A stretch of DNA of 20,398 nt, from the NCBI GenBank assembly GCA_013115145.1, contig JAAPAO010000620.1, forward strand, positions 1 to 20,398, given 5' to 3'. Under the pieces are notes generated by a model that was not told the origin of the DNA, searched no databases, and saw nothing but the letters and a program-made list of their open reading frames with translations. Source of the stretch: Perkinsus chesapeaki. Its lineage: Eukaryota; Perkinsozoa; Perkinsida; Perkinsidae. Both the position numbers and the translations under genes were made by a program. Positions 1-10,900 of this stretch are shown piece by piece (the first letter of the stretch is position 1; each line of letters begins with the position of its first letter).

Positions 1-192
1 AATGAATGACTCAAATTCTTATGAAGTTGCCGAGTTGTCACTGGGAAGAACTGTTCTTGAGCCACAAGACGCTGCAATTTTTAATTAAATTAGTTTTGTT
101 TCTCCTCCCTGGGAATTGGCAATCTGATTATACGTGTGCACCCTCATGATGCGGCGTAATCGAACGTAATAGCATCGCGTGCGTCAGTCTGT
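1..192. other. Window edge, no gene recognised
   Basis: I see no convincing coding sequence here. The tandem ATGs near 143-146 open a frame of only a few codons. A 5' exon of the candidate gene at 193-823 could lie here or outside the window, but no hydrophobic leader is visible. Confidence 0.4.
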
Positions 193-823
193 GTGCGCGC
201 CCCCGCGGAAGGTCCGTACGACGCGCGACCCAATAGTGGGGGTGACCTGGGTCTCGATGCGCGCCTTCGCTCCATAGATTTAACTCCTGTGCAGGAGTTG
301 ACTCGGAAAACTGGAGCCACACGAAAACCACTAGCAACACTCTCAGTGAAAGCGACTTCCGGAAATCCTTTTACTTGGACTCTTGAGAGCCGGACACCCC
401 AACTCGGATTCGATGTCGAGGTCGAAATTCCCTTCTTGTTCGATTATTTCTACACTACTGTAATGGCCAAGAGCAGCACAAACCCTAGCGGCATTAGGAG
501 TGAGTTGGCGTTTCTAGTTGGCAGCTCCGTGCATGGCAAAAGCAGTACTGCTGCGTATAATGAACTTGAGCTACTCAGAAGTAGTTTTCGGAGTGTGGAA
601 AGACTCCGGAAATCTGCAGTGCTGGGGTTCGGTTAAACTGAATACTTCAACGCATTCCTCGGAAAATGTGCTTACTCGGATCGTTAGTCTGAGTCCGAGT
701 TGTCGTGTCTTTGCAAAAACCTCCTACCACAATTCACAATGCGGTGCGAACCACACGGTCACAACTGCGCTCAGCCCAGTTGGCGTCAGCCTGGCTCCAG
801 AGCAAAAACCACCATATAGATGA
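193..823 (+). CDS. Candidate two-exon gene, unknown product
   Basis: I do not recognise a family. An open frame (193-495) overlaps a second open frame in another phase that ends at a TGA near 821-823. A GTGAGT donor after position 495 and an acceptor CAG ending near 541 would remove a 46-nt intron. That is within the short intron size class of the well-supported genes in this window, and it joins the two frames without a stop. The first part has a beta-rich stretch (FDVEVEIPFLFDYFYTTVMA). The second part is serine/threonine rich with a few cysteines (QCWGSVKL, SQCGANHT). The first frame has no convincing ATG, so the start is probably upstream or in an unseen exon. It could equally be chance ORFs. 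Transcript data would settle it. Confidence 0.3.
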
Positions 824-1485
824 GAGGATCTATAGTGAGTGCTGGAAGTTCCAGCCTGCAACTCACTACTAACGGACTACGAACCACTGACATATACGGT
901 TCCAGTTCAAACTACAGACAGGAAATAGCAATGTTATGACGAGATAGTATCTCAATATATCAGTATAAAGCAATCCGTCGGATTGTTCTATAGCCCAAGG
1001 GCGGGTGTTGTCGAGTTCGATACAGTTGGGTGGAATATTGTGTATGTGTATCAGAACTGCAGAGGACTAGGCCAGCCTGACGCTAGCCTAGCGCAACTTG
1101 TGTCTATGCTAGGCCAAGTAGTCCCATTTTATTTGGTTCTAGCGTGAAGGATGTGTTCTAGAAGACATTACGTTTCAATTTTTCAATTTATTTCGTGTTG
1201 AGTTTCTCAACTGTTGGTGTGTTGTTCTATCCTTTTCAATTGGGAGTATAGTTTATTCTATAACCAGCTCAATGGCAACTCTTCTCCCGCTTCGTAATTG
1301 CGTTCTCAGCCCCCAGGAGCGTTACGACAATGTCGTGATGAGATAATCCTGGCTCTTCTCTCATGGGAGACACAGGCCAAGAATTCAGAAGAGAGCAAGA
1401 GGTATACTTAGAAAGCCTTCGGTGAAGCAGTGCTGGTAATACTCTCAAGTATCGTGGTCTTAATGTTCAGCATTACTCGTAGGTT
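824..1485. other. Intergenic, small palindromes only
   Basis: No gene seen. The stretch holds a 7+1+7 palindrome at 971-985 (CAATCCG, T, CGGATTG), a 6+1+6 palindrome near 940-952, and a loose inverted pair around the GGACTAGGCC and GGCCAAGTAGTCC motifs (about 1063-1125). Confidence 0.4.
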
Positions 1486-1728
1486 ATGAGGGAGGACAGG
1501 GCTCTGGTGTTGAGGGATTCCTTCAGTGTCTGCCAAATCTGCAATTACATCCGAAACTGGAAGCAACGTGGTCGCCCGTCTCCAGAAGACGTGCGTGCTG
1601 CTGCGGAGAAGGAGCTGCGGGAAATCATGACATCGGGCACAACCACTTCAAGGAGACCTACCACAGTAGTGAGTTATCGATGCTATCGTGCAGAACCTCG
1701 CTTTATTGGCTTGATTGATGGAGCGTAA
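1486..1728 (+). CDS. Weak 80-codon ORF, unknown
   Basis: This ATG-initiated ORF has a basic, helix-prone centre (RGRPSPEDVRAAAEKELREI) and a CQIC pair near the N-terminus. I recognise no family. It may be an exon of a larger gene, a transposon remnant or chance. An ORF on the opposite strand (1683-2078) overlaps its end and looks no better. Confidence 0.2.
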   Translation: MREDRALVLRDSFSVCQICNYIRNWKQRGRPSPEDVRAAAEKELREIMTSGTTTSRRPTTVVSYRCYRAEPRFIGLIDGA

Positions 1729-2949
1729 TACGTTCCAATAATACGCTCAACGTATGTAGTGTTGAAGGGCGTTTTGCCGCTGGCGAATAGAGCTGATTTC
1801 ACTGACTCCAGAAGGCACATATCGTGGAATGTCCAAGCTTTCTTGGGCTCTGACAATCTGTGGGCATGGGTCAATAGCTCCAACGTGGGTTCTGCTCGTG
1901 ATTTGTCCGTTCCGTTACGGAACTTTCGGAACTTCCGTAGTCTGAAGAGATCGTGAGAAATTTGAAACGGTAATCTTCGATTGAAACCCCCAGAGAAGAG
2001 TGCGAGAGCAGTCTTGGCGTGCTTCTGTCTACATAATTCCCAGACTCTCAGAGGAGAGTTCGATGAGATTGAAGACAATGAGGGAGAGGACTTGGGAAGA
2101 GTTTGAAGAGGGGGAGATTGAGCCGGCTCAGCCGGCCCGGCTGCTGAAGCACTGGCGGGTATCGAGTGCCGAGATGCTTACGTAGCGGAGTATTTTCTGT
2201 AAGTGTATGATATGGTACAGTTCATTAAGCCCTTCTAACCTCAAGGGCCCTTAGTGATGTAAATTACACAAATAAGCTGTTTGGGGCGAGCGACAGTCAC
2301 ACAGTGTGACTCACACTTCATTTTACTTGGTACTCGCGCTTTGATTAATGAATAAGTATCTGGGTCGAGTGATCTCGTCGCTTTCGAGAGTGCACCGAGA
2401 CACTCGGCCCATTCGCCGAGGTCGCTACGGCGGCCTCCGGCCCGCGCCCCACCGCCAGGGAGAAAAGGCCGGGTAAGTGCGGTCAACTCGTTGGGCTGGT
2501 TTACTCGGCCGGGACGCCCCGTTGCGCAAGATAAGGGGACAGAAGCTGCGTTGTCTAGCGTGAGTGTTGCAGCACTCGTGCTGGTAGTCTCACCCTCCGA
2601 TACCCAGTTGCAGTAATTATCCCCTTTTATTAATTATGCGCCCCAATATTAAATTACGTGCCCCAGAACGATCAGCTCAACCAACCAATGATTTAGCAAT
2701 CTCACACATGTTAAGGTTGCATGATACCGTTCTCCAAATCAGCGAGTGAAATGTTTGCCGACTCGCAGAACTCGGTCAACATTTTCGTGTAATCCTCGTC
2801 GATAGACTGGTCCTCGGACGGGGAAGCAACATCTGCCTTCTCGACTGCACCCTGAAAACCAGCTTATATCGGGAAAAGTTCTCCCTGACGGACGCGCGTA
2901 TTTAGTCCCTCGAAGAGCAGATGTGATCAAAGTCTCCCGAAAGATCGGC
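1729..2949. other. Intergenic, GC-rich patch and palindrome
   Basis: No supported gene. Visible are repeated GGAACTTTCGGAACTTCCG-type sequence near 1919, GCCGGCT repeats near 2121, an 8+1+8 palindrome at 2295-2311 and a GC-rich patch at about 2395-2520. The dynein gene ends at 2950 on the minus strand, so the region just below 2950 should hold its 3' UTR. Confidence 0.4.
2295..2311. repeat. 8+1+8 perfect palindrome
   Basis: AGTCACAC, central A, GTGTGACT. It is one of a set of odd-centred palindromes in this window. Confidence 0.8.
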
Positions 2950-5900
2950 TTAAAATCGCTCCGTTTTCGGTACCGTTTCCTGTTGCGGTTTGGAGCCTCT
3001 AAGGCTCGCTTTCCGTTTAGTCGCTAGTTCAAGTCGCATGTACTGCCGATCAAGGATTTCACGGAGGATCTGTAACGATGCGTCAACCATCAGTGTCAGC
3101 AACGATGTTATCCCCGATGTATTATAGCTTGATACCTCCTCCTCTCTCTCGGGACCATCAGTCAGACTCGACGGTAGTTCGAGGATGTGCAAGTGGCCAT
3201 ACTCGTCGCCAACTGCTAGCAACGGCTGTCCCTGAACCAATCAGTCCTCGCACACGGCAAGCAAAATTGAAAAATTGATGGTACAGCATTTATGACGCAC
3301 CTCTGGGGAAAAGGTCATAGTGGTGAGGGCAACTGCTGTTATCGTATGTGACATCATAGGCTTGTGACTCTGATCGGTGAAGTCCCAAACGTCCATTGCA
3401 CCGTCAGCTTTACCCAAATAGATTACCTGAAAGAAGTCCACCTTGAAATCCAAGACTACAGAGATCGGGATGACTGAAGTGGAGAGGAACGCGACTTTGG
3501 AGGTGGAAGGACAGAACTGGAACTTGCGAGACGGGAAGTAAGGTATACAGCACCCCTATCATAGGGGCTCTATGTATCTCAGGTAGCTAGATACCCTCAG
3601 GTTCATGTTCACGTCCTCTCCTTGTAATCCATTGGGTCTTACTCCGGGCCGAGTTGGCGAGAACGATCCGCACGAATAGTAGCTATTCGGGGAGCTGCTG
3701 CGGAAGATTGCTTCGCTCAGTGTCGGTTGCATGAACTCGGCTGGTCGCTCAGATCCGTCCATATCATCTGTCACAGCGGCGTCGTGAGGCCTGGACGCCG
3801 AGGGCTCCGAGGGTCCAATGTACCAGAGGGAGAACTCCCAGTCAGATACCATCAAAAAAAGGTCCTGAGATGAGTATAGTCTACTCAGTAGACTAAAGAC
3901 TAGATGCGCCATGGCGAACGAAACTGCTGGAGAGTATCGAACCAATTTCGTACTTCTGTGTCACAAAGTACCATAAATCCCTCAACTTACGGCGATTGTG
4001 TTAGAGCTAGCTAGTTGCAGGAGGGGACGAAACGTCTTGTTAGCCTCACAGAGGGATTTAACAAAACTATCAAATGAAAATACACCAACACTAACGCAGC
4101 TCACCTACTCGGGCTTCTTATCGCCGCTAGTTCGAGGAGCCCAATCACCGTATATGAGCTCGCCTTCCTCCGTGGTTGCGAAAAAGCTGCTCAGCGATGC
4201 TCCGTCGTGGCCCTGATTACGGACCTTGCTATATTCAACAATAGGGCGGATGACCTCTCTTGGCTGACAGCTCAGGTTCATCGAAAGTATCGGTAGGATA
4301 TGCGTGCAACCCATCTCTGTCCCCGAATCCTGTCTCTGCAATTGGACCCTATGGATCGGCTTCCATACAAAATCATGTTCGCCTGAAGCGTTCTGTGGCG
4401 GGGCTACCTTACTGTGAGGCTACCTCGAACCACAGCGTCTCGTGCACTCTGAAAGTCCCACAATAGGATCTGTCCGTCTCCCGCGATGGTGACGAAAAAC
4501 TTGACCTTCTCGGATGAATCCTCTGACATAACCACGATTATTTCCGCACTCAACATATGCCGGAGATGGGTTTTGAGAAATTACGCTCCTGCAGGTGTCA
4601 GAAGCGTCTGAACCTAAGTGCCCGGGGAATTCATAAATTTCTATAATTATTAACTTAGGGTCACCAGCTACCGGAAAGTAACTACCAGTGGCGCGTTCAC
4701 GCAAAAGTTTGCAGAGATTCCCTGCACTTCGCTTATTTACTCAATGTACCACAAGTAGTGCGCCACATATTATCAGATAATAGGAGGTCTTCGGTTAATA
4801 GGTGGTTCGGTGGTGATAATAGGTTGATCAGAGGAGGTCTTATTTTGTCATGTTTATATTAAATCTTAGAGTGTACATAAACGCTCGGTAGCTCCGCTAC
4901 CGTGGAAGAATGTGAACGTGTTGTTGAGAATTGGCAAGCGCGGTTCACTCGGTTTGCTCAAGGTTCAACCAAGGCGGTTGCAGGGCTAGACTGGTGCCAT
5001 CCAGGCTTACCATTCTCATCCTCGGTATCCGCATTTCCTCTCTTATCGACACAGCTGCCCTTGCGTACAACATCCACCCAATGTGGTAGCCAGGCGATCG
5101 ATGTACAAGCTCGCTTGTGTGATTCATCGATAGTCGATAGAAGCCTATATAGAGGAAGTCAACAGCATCAAAGGCCTTGATCCAAAGCTTGCAAGGCAAC
5201 AGAGGGAAAAGCCAACACGCGGCGGTGAGGGAAGAACAGTGTAAATGGCCGTATCACCATATTACTGTCTACAGCGCTGTGAACTCCACAGTGTGAAGTA
5301 TGATATGATTTTAATCCCATCGCTTAGTCAATCATTAATGTGATTATACAGTGTGATATGCAGCCAATTCGCAATAACGGCGACATCTAGATCTATAAAA
5401 TGCTCTCTCAAGGTGAGAAACATGGCGATGGCACCCAGAGACGCCGCTCACTTGTGATTGATTTGGAGGACGGTCCTGGACTTGGCCACAGACTTCTCCT
5501 TTTCCTTCTTCGTCTCTTTATCCTTTTTCTTTCTCGGGACCTTACCGCGCTTTGCTGAGGTGATACCCAGCTCTTGGTCAGTCAAGCGCCAGAGTGCCAA
5601 CTAAGTTACGCCGAGTTATGCGAGTCAGAAAGCTGAGCGGAGCGGAGCTACCTGACCGGTTACCAGCCCTCCGATCACGAACCGTCTATCCGTTGGGCAA
5701 AAAGAAAATGTCGAGACTTCATTCGGTGAGTGAAGTGCAGCATGTGGTGAGAGAGAGTCGTGGAAAGACCAGAGCAAAATACAGGAGGGACGCGGCTGAG
5801 AAAACAAGTAACTGTCATCTGTTATATGCGAATGAGCTGTTGTTGTTGTTGCACCACTGCTCTTGTTGTGCATCTAGGCTGATCGAGATATCATTCCTAG

Positions 5901-7249
5901 TATACTGTAGTGATACGATATAGCAGCTGCAAAAACGATGCCGTATTATAAAATCTCGTAATACATCCAAGAAGATTTTCTCGTGCCCATTTTGCAGTTG
6001 CAAATGTATTCGCAGATTGTGCCCGCGGGCCCGGTGTTTTTATTCTGCACAGTGGAAGCTTGGAAGCCGGCAATGTTGCTTTCGCAGAGTCAACGCAAGC
6101 AAATTATTACTACGGTAGACGGCCTCCCAAGCGTAGCGAGCAGTCTTAGTGGTATTATAAGTTCTGATTTTACGACTTCAGTCGCCTACCTTTCCAGCAT
6201 TTTGTACTTTCTGTCCAAATGTGAGGTTATGAAGATAGGAGACCGCTACGACATCTGGCTCTCCTGGGACCCAGTTGATACATTCTGCTCGCTTATTACG
6301 AGTATAAGTCACATCGTGGAAGTTGCGGATCTGAACCCACCAGTGCTGCTGCACCAACCTAGCAGCTGCACGCAGAAGCTACCTCAGCGATACCTGTTTC
6401 TGTACCAGATCCCAGGCTAGCGTCCAACTGAGCCGCACGACCATCGTCGACGCCTGTCTCCACAAGTGGATTTCGCAGTAGTATATTTTGCTGTACCCAA
6501 GTTGTCGAAGTCCCGAGCGAAGACATCTATGGTTTCATTTTGCTGAAGTGCTTCCTCTATGGCAATGGCGATTTCTGGTTTCTGCAGGAATTCCGTGAGC
6601 GCGGCCAAGCTGGTTTGACCATCAGCCCGTGGCTCTGCAGCGGACCCTTGAGCTGTGTACTGTAAGCCTATAAAGAGCCGCATATAAGGTTGATGCAGAA
6701 GAGAGAGCCCACCTGCATTCACCAACCCGTAGTGGATCGTCTGCGCCGCCTCACTGTGTGTTTGCGGCGACGCTTGCACCGAATGTTCGATAACGCGTCT
6801 TTGTGCGACGGAAGGATGCTGAGTTATCGAGTCCGCATCTGCATCGGCATCCTTGGACCTAGGCTGCTTTGGTAGCGTGAACTTGAATGACACAGGCTTC
6901 TTCGTATCTTGCACACGACAGCAGCGACTCAAGTCCCCTCCTCCGGCCAGGACCAAGTGACGTCTTACAACTGGAGAAGCGAATCGGGCGTCCGAACTCC
7001 GAGGCATGTCTGGTAGCGATGTAACGAGTGAGCGGTTTATTGTAAGTCAACGTGCGTCCGCGGACTTCAACATCGGTTTCGTGATGAGTCTCGCTATGCC
7101 ATGCTTGAGAGGCGGCAATAGGTATATCTTTGAGGACCTTAAGTGAAGGATTTGGGCCTATGTGTTTATCTGCTCCCCACCTTATCATGGAAAGTTAGCT
7201 CCTTGCGGCCCTTGTTGAGGCGATGCTCAGGAGGAGACCAGGTGGCCAT
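2950..7249 (-). CDS. DNAI3: Axonemal dynein intermediate chain, DNAI3/WDR63 (IC140) family
   Basis: WD-repeat intermediate chain of inner-arm axonemal dynein, a structural part of the motor in motile flagella. Fourteen exons read: 7249-7181, 7137-6969, 6907-6713, 6667-6497, 6365-6190, 5795-5652, 5600-5452, 5144-5011, 4522-4424, 4382-4109, 3955-3643, 3426-3301, 3231-3136, 3069-2950. They total 2235 nt (744 aa plus stop), all GT-AG and phase-consistent. Family landmarks appear in order: SEFGRPIRF (about residue 70), ALQQNETIDVFARDFDNL (about 185-202), CINWVPGEPDVVAVSY, ILLWSFHDSLSP, VIGGLVTGQLALW across an intron, SHKRACTSIAWLP, VTIAGDGQILLWDF, FFATTEEGELIYGDW, DLFLMVSDWEFSLW, TRPG-VIYLGKADGAMDVWDF across an intron, and LLAVGDEYGHLHILELP. 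The C-terminus is charged and helical. ATG 7249 is the first good Met, but vertebrate members are roughly 150 residues longer, mostly at the N-terminus. The frame stays open upstream of 7249, so further 5' exons are possible. The 6366-6496 junction is the least certain. Confidence 0.88.
3070..3135 (-). other. 66-nt stopless intron or retained coding segment
   Basis: GTATCA...TTACAG lies between two acidic/helical stretches of the dynein chain. It is 22 codons long without a stop, so retention keeps the frame. Splicing it out gives a continuous charged C-terminal helix (EREEEILREILDRQY), which I prefer. Confidence 0.5.
3877..3895. repeat. 9+1+9 palindrome inside a coding exon
   Basis: TAGTCTACT, central C, AGTAGACTA. 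It lies in the dynein exon 3955-3643, just before the conserved DLFLMVSDWEFSLW stretch, in a weakly conserved part of the protein. Confidence 0.8.
4523..5010 (-). other. 488-nt intron of the dynein gene
   Basis: The donor GTAAGC follows GNADTEDENG and the acceptor TGTCAG precedes DSSEKVKFFVTIAG. No extra exon is needed by the family alignment. It contains a 7+3+7 hairpin at 4886-4902 (CGGTAGC, TCC, GCTACCG) and partly repeated AGGAGGTCTT units near 4790-4845. Confidence 0.65.
5145..5451 (-). other. 307-nt intron of the dynein gene
   Basis: The donor GTGAGC follows the lysine-rich exon end (VLQINH) and the acceptor TATATAG precedes LLSTIDESHKR. The CAGTGTGA motif occurs near 5290 and 5349. 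No further exon seen. Confidence 0.65.
5796..6189 (-). other. 394-nt intron of the dynein gene
   Basis: The donor GTAGGC follows the exon ending LTFGQKVQNAGK and the acceptor TTCTCAG precedes PRPSCILLWSF. In the family these two segments are adjacent. The intron includes a GTT microsatellite (about 5838-5852 on the plus strand). Confidence 0.65.
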
Positions 7250-7922
7250 GGAGTAAGAGTAAACTATAAAGGGTCCTCTGTCCCAGCGAAACCGATCGCC
7301 GAATTCTCCCAACACACTTGAATGGATGAATTTGTACTGTTGGTTTTATCAGTTTCACTTCTCTGCCTTGTAGACAGAGAAAGACCTCGTCACAAAGCGA
7401 CTTCGGGTTTCAGCCAAGATGCTGGAGACCATTACAGTCACACTGGACCAGTGCCACTAGTACTGAATTATACCAGTAACCACAACTACAACCGTAGCGG
7501 TGATGATGATGACACTCAACACGAGACTACCGTACATTTAAATGACATCAGATAAAGTTGGTAACATCAAAGCATGTAACAACATCAACCACACAACTAC
7601 ATGTGCAAAAATCTATCAACAACAAGATATAACTCAGGACAGCTTCCTCCAGGAGCTGCCTTCTCGCGCCGTCCAATGGTTCCCCTTCACACGAGGGGCC
7701 ATACGAGATGTCTGTGTGGAGACTGATGAATCTGGAAATGAACTGAGCACACAATCGGGGACAGCCCGCCCCACCGTTGCTCGAAAATCTCTTGCGGTTG
7801 CGAATAACCTTCCACTCCCCCTCTTCCGAGGTTTGCGAGGCAGAGATGCCGCTGATGCCTTGGTACACCGTGGAGACCGATGTGAACTTCGCTGGATCCG
7901 AGGCTAATATACGATAAGTCTA
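7250..7922. other. Gap between the PPR and dynein genes
   Basis: About 670 bp between the PPR stop (minus strand, 7923) and the dynein ATG (7249). It must hold the PPR 3' UTR, the dynein promoter/5' UTR and possibly missing 5' dynein exons. Open frames on both strands (for example 7548-7868 minus and 7542-7907 plus) resemble nothing I know. A short (ATG)n-like run sits near 7501-7511. Confidence 0.4.
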
Positions 7923-10900
7923 TCAACACTTTGGCCGCGCGGTGGTACAGTAAGCTGCGACGATCCTTTTCATTTCACTGACGTACAAGTCTCCTTTTGG
8001 TTTTTTTAACATCATACTTCTGAGCTTCGCAATGAGAGGGTCTTCCTCATCAGGGAGATTAATGACCTTCAGAAAGCTACCAGTTAATGTGATGGCATCC
8101 TTGCTAACCTTGAACTTTATAAACAACTCGACCAGCTGCACGGCGGTCTCGAGAAGGCCACAGGTCACCGCGCTGCCCAGTAGAGTCTCAACTGTCTGCC
8201 GATTGATGACGTCCACTCTGTTTCGTGGTGCCAAGTTACCTACGAAAGAGCGCTAGCCGCGTGAGAAGTGCCGGAGAAGTCATACGCGTATTGGCGGTGC
8301 TCTTGGGCACCGATGGCTGCGGGTGATCCGGCTGAAGGTTACGCATATGCCGACCGATCATGCTGCCACAAATCCTTAAGGTCACTCCACCATTGCGCTG
8401 CCTAATCTGACAAAGCCCAGCGTTACTCGCCAACATGGAAGATCGTGCGTTACTGCTTGCTGAGCTAGCTGTGTGTAGAGTCTTAGTTCGGGAATGACAC
8501 CATATTCTTCCTCCATCTTAACCTGAACACGCTTAATATATTCATCTTCATAACGATCTTATTCCTAGTCATTTATCTCATACTCTCTTATAATATGCAT
8601 ATTAATAGATGCCGTCACAAAACTCCCGATCGCCTCATCCCCTACATCTAGTAAGTTGAGACACTCTTCGAAGACTGCGTTGTATTTCTCCCTCAGCTCC
8701 TCGGCAGTGCTCTGCGATGGTTGATCTCCTATAGTAGCAAATATGACCTTCATAAGAATACTGAACGTCGCGCTGGAACCGGAGACCTGACAATGCCAGA
8801 TCATGACGACGCAACGACGGAATTCTTCATACCGCTCTTCGTTTCATTTCTGCCAAAATAGCACTCGCGAGCTGCCGTCTCTCCTTGAATGGCGCCAGTG
8901 ATGCCAGGACAGGAGTGCAACAGCCGAGGAGAAGGTTGTTGAAGATTATCTCATCCGGGTCAAACCCAGCGTCCTGCACGAAGGCCTCCGATTGAAATGC
9001 AATGGAGAAACAATCTCACCAGCATCTCCTTCAGCAGACCTAGGCTGACATTGGCTCTCCCGCAATCGCAATTAACTTTGATAAGAATCGAAAACGTTAT
9101 CAAATCAGGTGCCACCCCACAGTTCTTCATCTCATCGTATCTGCATCCATTTCCAATACTGTGTAGCTACTTCCACCTACACGGTCATCGCCGCGTCAAC
9201 TTGGCCGTCTTTTGCATGCCCCTTGATAAGCGTTGTGTACATAACCTATAACTTTGCCTGTCCAAGTGGAAGACTATAGGAGCTCTCACTGTATTCAGCG
9301 CGAAGCCGTCACTCTGATCGGAGCCGCCGATATTCTGCCTTTGGCGCATTTCTTGGAACACTTTCTTGGCGCGTGACATGTCACCGGCATTTATACAGCA
9401 ATCGAGGAATATGCCATACGTGACGACTGTTGGGAAGATCTGAGACCGGACTCGAGAGCTGATCCGAGTCTGAGAGCTTCTCGCTACCTCTTGGGACTTC
9501 ATTTGCTTCATCAGATGGGCGCACTTGATGACATCGCCAATTCGGGCATGCCTGAAAGAAGAGTGAGATACTTATGCGTAGAAGAGTTGCCAACTCCTTA
9601 TTAAAAGGGAGTCTACCGAAAAGTAGCTGTGCGGAGGGGTCGTACTGGTCTCGCCTTTCAGAAGAGGGAAGTGTTATCCACTAACAGTATCCTATCCCTT
9701 TACCCCGCATACTGCCACTATCAAGAGTCTTGATTCAAGACACTATAGATCTTGTTGCACTATAACATAATTTTATATTTACTAAATTGTAGACAGATGT
9801 GTTAAAGCAAAACCGCTTTGGGTTCACAGATTTACGATGCATTCCTGCTTCAAACATGGAGCTCCTCCTCCTCCTCGTCGTCGTCATCGTCGTGGTGGTA
9901 GTGAAGGTCTGCCAGAATGCACCCCGGGCCTTACTAGTGCACCTTCATCTATATACCCAACTCTCAGCTCTCATAACGGTCAGTTCAAATCAAGTTTCAT
10001 GTCGATGTGGGCGGCGGCGATCTCTACGCGAGTTGCTATAGGCTTTAATTCCCTTACGTCGGAAGATCCAATACCAACTTCCTGTACCGCTTCGGATACG
10101 GCGACATTGAAGGTCCAAAAACAAACTAAAGTTTAGTTTGTTTTTGGACCTTCAATGCTTTTATTTAGCATTGCTTTCAATGCATTTTTCAATGGGTTTA
10201 GTTACTAAACCCGTCTAGATATTATTATGACCAATAATATCTTTCCCTCACCGCAATAATTAATTTTTGTCAGTCGCTTGTCTGCTATGGTATATTATCT
10301 ACTACTAGTGTCCTATCCCTTTAACCTACCTACTGCCACTATAAAGCCATTATAGCCACTGATGGTCCCCTACAGCACGATTCCTTCCCCAATACCCACC
10401 CTTTCATCACAGTGTTGTACGTCACAACATCTGCAGCTCCTCCTCCTCTTCGGTCCTCCTCCTCCCCCCCCTCGCCAATAGGTTTAGCCATCTCATCTAG
10501 TAGTGACTCCGCCATATCAAGTTCCCGTCGATTCACGCACCCGCTGATAACACTGTTGCATCTGCCAACAGGTAGCGATCCTCTCCAGCCAGCTTGACCT
10601 GCCCCCTACGTCACAACGTCAAGCGGCAATCCTGTCTCTCGCATGCTTTGTATGACCCCGACCGCCTTATCAGCTTCTCCGCTATACGCATAGCACTTAA
10701 CCATATTACACAGATCCTACAAGGTAACTGCCGACTCTATCGCTCCTGTCATCACCTTGGGACTCGGACCGTCTACAGTGGACTTAAGCCGGTCGAAATA
10801 CAACTCGCAGATTTCCAAATCTTTCGCTTCAACTGAAAAGCACAATTCTGATAAATATGGATACTTCAGCAAACACCTGCGCAGAGCAATAGGCAACTAT

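Larger units (their letters stand above)
9552..10399 (-). other. 848-nt intron of the PPR gene with hairpins and repeats
   Basis: The donor GTGGGT and acceptor CTTTCAG sit within one 35-residue PPR (VVTYNTVMKG joined to HARIGDVIKC), so the intron call is firm. Most introns of this gene are 39-48 nt, so this one is unusually long. It contains a pair of direct repeats, a CTC/GTC microsatellite and four successive hairpins, consistent with a later insertion. Confidence 0.8.

Noticed and set aside
1683-2078. 131-codon minus-strand ORF
   Set aside because: No recognisable motif, overlaps an equally weak plus-strand ORF, and the local sequence is repetitive. It was not supported as a gene.
2950-7249. 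Series of short unlinked minus-strand ORFs read as a decayed WD40 gene
   Set aside because: Fourteen exons join with consistent phases, sum to an exact multiple of three and follow the family order of motifs. It is an intact spliced gene.
10105-10242. CRISPR-like repeat array
   Set aside because: The hairpins have different sequences and there are no regular spacers. The setting is a eukaryotic intron.
9675-10346. LTR retrotransposon remnant from the paired direct repeats
   Set aside because: The repeats are only about 36-50 bp and there is no primer-binding site, polypurine tract or coding sequence between them.
10562-10755. In-frame TAG codons in the PPR reading frame, suggesting a pseudogene or stop reassignment
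   Set aside because: Both stops fall in GT-AG introns of 39 nt (10717-10755) and 48 nt (10562-10609). Removing them restores continuous PPR sequence.
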